Source of the DNA: Phlebotomus papatasi
Taxonomy: Eukaryota > Arthropoda > Insecta > Diptera > Psychodidae
DNA length: 64,000 bases
Assembly (NCBI RefSeq): GCF_024763615.1
Contig: NC_077224.1
Location: forward strand, 65,172,712 to 65,236,711
Direction: 5' to 3'
The notes under the pieces were generated by a model. The model worked only from the letters and a program-made list of their open reading frames with translations, was not told the origin of the DNA and made no database searches. Position numbers and translations under genes: made by a program. Below are positions 59,163-64,000 of the stretch, piece by piece; within the stretch, counting starts at the first letter, position 1, and the number at the start of each line of letters is the position of its first letter.

Positions 59163-60111
59163 GAAAGTTAATCCGGTGTTCGTCGGGTGGGAGAGGAATA
59201 GCCCAGAATAAAAGTCTTTTCTTCCCAGAGCTTTCGGTGCACTACGCACCTTCTTCAGTGGTCGAAAATGTCACAATACATCTAGGGCAACGTCTTAATT
59301 CGGGATAGAGCGGTTGTCTTCATTGGGTACAGATAACACGAGTCACACACTTAACAAAAATTCTTCAGCGAGAGTCTCCTATTTTTCCTATTTTCTGTCT
59401 ATAATAAATTTTCTTTTTCTTGGGGCTCTATTCTGGCTTTCTTTGTGCGGAAAATTGGAGTTTTTACTTATCGATTCATTATCGGTTCACAATCGATTTG
59501 AACCGATTTATAAGTCACTCAAGATAATGTCCAAATTACTTTAAGAGAAATATTATTTAATTTCAAATAAAAATCATTTATCTGTTATAAATCAATATAT
59601 TACCGATTCAAAACCGTTTGGAATAGGTTTAGTCTTACCAGAAATTCCAAGAGCTTTCCAACGAATCCAAACATCATACCATTCAGTGGAGAAATACACT
59701 CTCCAGAGCCTTTTCAACCTATGACCTTAAAAAACTATCATTTGAAATGATTCAATGGTATTTTCCTATATAGACGAATGTCCGCCCGGGAAATCTGAAA
59801 AACATATCCAAAACTCCAATTTCCCGCACAAAGAAAGCCAGAATAGAGCCCCAAGAAAAACAAAATTTATTATAGACAGAAAATAGGAAAAATAGGAGAC
59901 TCTCGCTGTAGAATTTTTGTTAAGTGTGTGACTCGTGTTATCTGTACCCAATGAAGACATCCGTTCTGTCCCGAATTAAGACGTTGCCCCAGATGTATTG
60001 TGATATATTCGACCACTGAAGAAGGTGCGTAGTGCACCTAAAGCTCTGGGAAGAAAAGACTTTTACTTTGGGCTATTCCTCTCGCACCCGACGAACACCG
60101 GATTAACTTTC
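59163..60111. mobile_element. Foldback element with hammerhead-like motifs, 300-bp arms
   Basis: Arms 59163-59465 and 59810-60111 are inverted copies over their whole length, so that nearly the same short peptide can be read from both strands. They are separated by about 345 bp. Each arm contains CTGAAGA, a GGTGC-GTAGT-GCACC hairpin, AAAGC and CTCTGG: on the minus strand at 59258-59225 in the left arm and on the plus strand at 60016-60049 in the right arm. The left arm has GAAA, the right arm TAAA at the same site. The layout resembles inverted terminal copies of a Penelope-like element. Confidence 0.65.
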
Positions 60112-61580
60112 AAGAAGAGATTATACGTCGGTTTTCCTTATTGTTCTAAGATTTGTGATCCACTTTTTTGCTTATGATACAATTTTTCAAATTAATAATC
60201 AACCACTTTTCACAGACTCTAAATTAGTAAACCAGACGTGTTTCTGGTTTTTAGAATTTAGTCATCTATAGGTCACTGAATACTTTAGGTTAATAAATTA
60301 CTTTAATTCTGTGATAGTTCTTGGTACTTTTGAAATTTTAAGGGAGTTTTAATTGGAATAGGAATTCTTCCTTTGCTGCTACTTCTGCATAGTTAAATCT
60401 CCCCGATCATACCGCAATATAGCGCTATAAGAGAGAAAGTGTCAAAAATGGGTAATGAAACTAAAATATTTGCTTTGAGTTTGCTGTGAGAAAAGGATCA
60501 GAGATGGATGTGGTTGAATTTTAGATACTTCGGGGATGCTGGGGAAGCTCGAACATTTAAATTTAGTATTAAAGTGAAGTGGCAGTGCACACAATCGCCT
60601 TATTGAGATTTAAGTGGTTGACGGATGATTTAGTGGAGTGGATAGGAAAACAGTGACAAGCACATGAGATGAGATGATGAGGTGGTACCCTAGAATTTGC
60701 ATATAATACGTTTGTGGTTTATAGGTGGTGCCCGATAAGCAAGTCAATGCATTCAACTGAATCATTCATCGGTTCTCGATGATATCCATTGTGTTAAATC
60801 GCTTATAAGATTGTCTCTGGTCAATTGTAGTCCTCCGGTATTGCTCCTGCTGTTATTAAATTGTGTTATAATGATCATGGGGTATGAAGGTATGAGATGC
60901 AGGATTTTATCTGGTCATAGAGGACGATATAGCAACTCTGGGAAATGGCAAATTTTGGGTGTTCTTCGTGGTTACAGTATGAGCTCTTTTGGCATCACAC
61001 AATTTCATATAGCAAAATACAATACAATAGGAAACATAAGCAAGATATGAACATACAAATATACTACAAATCACCCTAGTCCAATTAAGTTTCAAAATTT
61101 GTCAATTAAGTTGTTTGGCTACACTAATAAAAGCATTCGATTCATTTTGAAAGTTCAACATTATGTTTGGACTTGTAGTTATGACAATATCTCTTTAAAT
61201 TTTAGTAAATGGGTTATACCCGACTGACCAAAAGTTTATTCTGATATTAAAGGCTAAAAAATTGTACAATGGTAGTCATAAATTCACTTTTACGTGTTGA
61301 AATGCTACTCAAAAATGTGTTTAAATATTTAATTAAAACATGTACTTATACTGCTATAGCTGTGTCTTTGAGTTAAGTTAGGAGAGGAGTCTCACGAAGA
61401 CCTCAAGGTGCTATCTCTGGCCATTTGGCTTCTAATGGCCTCTACACACTAGAGAAATTTATATCAACATAGCCGACAACAACATCTGAACTGAAGTACA
61501 TGCACGGCTACTGAAAGCTAACAGGACCTATTTTAATCTATCAAGAGTTTTCCAGTCCAGCACCTTAAGTATAAAGACTA

Positions 61581-61697
61581 ATGCCCTAGACACACTTACG
61601 ACTTAAGCCGAGAGACGACTTAGTGGAAAATGATGGAAATGCAGTTTGACCATACGCTACGCCGTCTCTCGGCTAATCCTCAAGTCTGCCAAGGCCC
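61581..61697. mobile_element. Short TA-flanked MITE inside the LINE
   Basis: A 117-bp element, TA at 61579-61580 and 61698-61699, inverted ends carrying ATGCCCTAGACACACTTACG and the complement of CTCAAGTCTGCCAAGGCCC, with GCCGAGAGACG and CGTCTCTCGGC inside. It is a shorter relative of 49021-49263. Its removal restores a KLLLYRTMI reading frame. Confidence 0.65.
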
Positions 61698-61874
61698 TAA
61701 GCTACTACTGTATAGGACTATGATCTGTCAGTCCTCACATGTCTGTCTAAGACGTGGGTCCTCAGCAAAAAGAATTGCGAACTCTTAGTCGCGTTTGAGA
61801 GGAGGATTCTACGACGGATTTTTGGCTCATATGTGAAGAGGGACGATTCCGGAGCCTATGCAACCATAAGGTGT

Positions 61875-62529
61875 GTGTTGGATAATGATCTGGCGTGATG
61901 GATATTCTATGGGGACACCTCCGGTAATCGCCAGTGGAAATTTATTTCACCTCAAGAAGAAAAACAAATTTTCTGTCTTGTCCAGAGCTTTCGGTCCGGA
62001 TGTGGACCTTCTTCAGTGGTCGACTAGACTATGTTTTTTTTGATTTCCTGAAATTCGTTATTTTTGGAAAAATAGAGGATCATCCCAGCAGTAATTACTT
62101 GGGAAGGCTTTCACCAATAGATAATTTTTCTTTCTACTTTTCTAAATTTTCTTTTTGCAATTGTGGCTTTGATATGATTTGATTAGGCGCTTTCTCTGAC
62201 TACTTGAAACAATTGAAACAATGAAAAGTAGTCAGAGAAAGCGCCTAATTAAATCACATCAAAGCCACAATCGCAAAAAGAAAATTTAGAAAAGTAGCAA
62301 GAAAACTAATTATCTATCAGTTAAAACTTTCCCAAGTGATTACTGCTGGTGATGGTACTCTATTTTTCCAAAAATAACGAACTCCAGGAAATCAAAAAAC
62401 ATACTCTAGTCGACCACTGAAGAAGGTTCACATCCGGACCGAAAGCTCTGGGCAAAACAGTAAATTTGTTTTTCTTCTTGAAGTGAAATAAATTTCCACT
62501 GGCGATTACCGGAGGTGTCCCCATATAGA
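61875..62529. mobile_element. Near-perfect 300-bp palindrome with hammerhead-like motifs, inside the LINE
   Basis: Flanked by the 9-bp direct repeat ATAAGGTGT (61866-61874, 62530-62538). Arms 61903-62205 and 62225-62528 pair almost perfectly around a 19-nt spacer. The left arm, read on the minus strand, has CTGAAGA (62016-62010), a GGTCC-ACATCC-GGACC hairpin, GAAA (61992-61989), then GCTCTGG. The right arm on the plus strand has CTGAAGA (62417-62423), GGTTC/GGACC with one G-U pair, GAAA (62441-62444) and GCTCTGG. This is the second family with that arrangement, after 59163-60111. Confidence 0.75.
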
Positions 62530-62820
62530 ATAAGGTGTATGAGCTATACCGAGAGGTAACTGTCGTTAAGCAAATACGTCTCAATAGGCTCCGGTGGGCT
62601 GGTCATCTGGTTCGCAAGGATGAGGATGAGCCAACGTGGGAAGTCTTTAGGGGCAGACTCTATGCTCCGAGGAAACGAGACTGACGGCGTAGACCAGGAC
62701 GCCAGCTAATTAGAGGTGCTGAATTGGAGAACAGTGGTGCATAACAGGCCCGAGTAGCGACGGGTCCTAAGTAAGGCCAAGACCAGCAATTGTTTGTAGC
62801 GCCAGTTAAGTAAGTAAGTA

Positions 62821-64000
62821 ACCCCATAAAATGAACTTATGACTGTGTAATACTAAAAGCATAAGGCTCGTTTTGCGAATAAAATAATATTTAGAATAAT
62901 TAACCCATTAGTGACCATATGTTGTGATACATCATACACAAACTTGTTGGTTTTGAATAATTTATTTCTCCTTAACCAATATATCAATTGATGCCAAGAA
63001 AATAGTTTTCAATATGGAAAAATACACAAAGAAATGCACGGTGTACACGAAGAAGTGCAGAATGAAGTGTTATGCACGGAAAGTTTGACATTGTGTCTAT
63101 TGTGATAATATTTTCCTTCATTTTCTTTTCTAAATCGAATATTTGATAAAAAATTCATTTCTTAGGTAGTTACAGTATATGAAATGAATATAAAGGTTCA
63201 AATTATAGAATTTAAATTCAGTGAATAGGTTTCTCACAAATTAATATTGAGGGAACTAATTCCAAAATATGAATATTTTTGCCCTTCTTAGATTATCTTA
63301 ATAGATTAATATGTATTTAAAACATTTAGTCTGTTAATCACAGCCTGAATCCAGCGGGACTTATTCTAGTTCAATCTATTGTGTGTTGGATTCAAATGAA
63401 ACTTGAAATGTTTAGAAGTCAAATTCATTACAAAGTAATTATTACTTATCAAAAATAATTATTTCATTGAATAATTTTTTGAATCGCTTTTTAATCTACA
63501 AAATGAATTCAGAAACTGTTTTGTGAGTCACAAGAGTCAGTAAATATAAAGCACTTACGTCTGCTCTGTCGGGATATTTGAAATACATCGAAATGTTCTG
63601 AAATATCAATAACTAATCAAACGCATAGTGATGGTAATATAGGGGATGGGGATACCATTTAGGTCAAAGCATTTATATTAAACCAAATAGTGATTTTGCG
63701 GGGAAAATTAAATTTGCTAAGCATAATCAGTGTTATAATAACCTATGAAGTCCAGTAAATTCTCCTGGTCAACCGTCAGAGTTCATATTAAACGTCCCTC
63801 CCCCCCAAGTTGTGAGTATTCTGCATCGCTGACTGTTTTGTTGAATTAGGGGATTGGCGACTCAAGTAACTATTAAATGAGTCAGAAGTGATATATAGGT
63901 CTCCTTCTGCATCACTCCATGCGAATATAATGAGAATTAGTGCGAAATAGAAGAGTGATAAGAAATTTATCGCAGTGTTATGACGTCAGACCTTGCAATG
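62821..64000. other. Intergenic DNA
   Basis: AT-rich sequence after the LINE tail. No gene or repeat family recognised. Confidence 0.4.

Larger units (their letters stand above)
61437..62820 (+). pseudogene. RTE-like LINE reverse-transcriptase 3' fragment, broken by two insertions
   Basis: Pieces of the C-terminal part of a non-LTR reverse transcriptase ORF can be read on the plus strand. About 61500-61580 gives RLLKANRTYFNLSRVFQSST. At 61699-61870, after a shift, come KLLLYRTMI and FERRILRRIFGSYVKRDDSG. At 62539-62690 come RLRWAGHLVRKDEDEPTWEV and FRGRLYAPRKRD. FER.ILR.I(F/Y)G and RL(R/K)W.GH..R are conserved in this region of many LINE reverse transcriptases. The fragment ends in an AAGT microsatellite tail (62800-62818). 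Insertions at 61581-61697 and 61875-62529 interrupt it. The upstream part is missing and stops and shifts are present. Confidence 0.65.

Noticed and set aside
59314..59960. Two almost identical small proteins on opposite strands
   Set aside because: They are the same sequence in the two arms of an inverted repeat. No promoter or coding constraint is evident.

Overview
The window looks like AT-rich insect nuclear DNA. Short genes with GT-AG introns, a secreted His/Gly- and Pro/Val-repeat protein of the cuticle type, a DRE-like promoter motif and the dense load of small inverted-repeat transposons together suggest a dipteran, possibly a lower fly. The species cannot be fixed from the sequence. 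Only two genes are convincing: a TATA-driven secreted repeat protein on the minus strand (10389-11605, two exons) and a six-exon UBF-like HMG-box nucleolar transcription factor on the plus strand (24391-32834, 606 residues). A third, unidentified minus-strand gene is represented by one candidate terminal exon (23107-23228).

Layout. 1-10 kb: AT-rich DNA with at least ten inverted-repeat elements, among them a TTAA-flanked MITE, TA-flanked MITEs, a foldback element with CGGGATTTTGGC subrepeats, and a tRNA-derived SINE. 10.2-11.7 kb: the secreted repeat-protein gene with its TATA box and poly(A) signal. 13-23 kb: transposon copies, including a SINE inserted with a 10-bp target duplication into a MITE, two inverted copies of a 0.75-kb element, and a piggyBac-like TTAA insertion whose empty site survives in a paralogous repeat. 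24.4-33.1 kb: the UBF-like gene, whose introns 3 and 4 are filled with transposons and a diverged tandem repeat of about 300 bp. 33-64 kb: no convincing protein gene. This part holds many MITEs, two pogo-type relics (with one at 26.7 kb inside the UBF intron), an element with Stowaway-like ends, a tRNA-like sequence, an RTE-like LINE fragment broken by two later insertions, and three foldback elements carrying hammerhead-ribozyme-like motifs.

How it fits together. Many inverted-repeat elements here begin GGG and end CCC between TA dinucleotides. Two of the longer ones hold decayed pogo-type protein signatures, so a pogo/Tc1-mariner source is a plausible origin for at least part of this MITE population. 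A smaller set is flanked by TTAA and looks piggyBac-like. The most notable structures are the foldback elements near 39.8, 59.6 and 62.2 kb. Each contains a CTGANGA-hairpin-GAAA arrangement. In two of them the hairpin stem sequence differs but pairing is kept, as expected for a functional RNA such as the hammerhead ribozymes known from Penelope-like retroelements.
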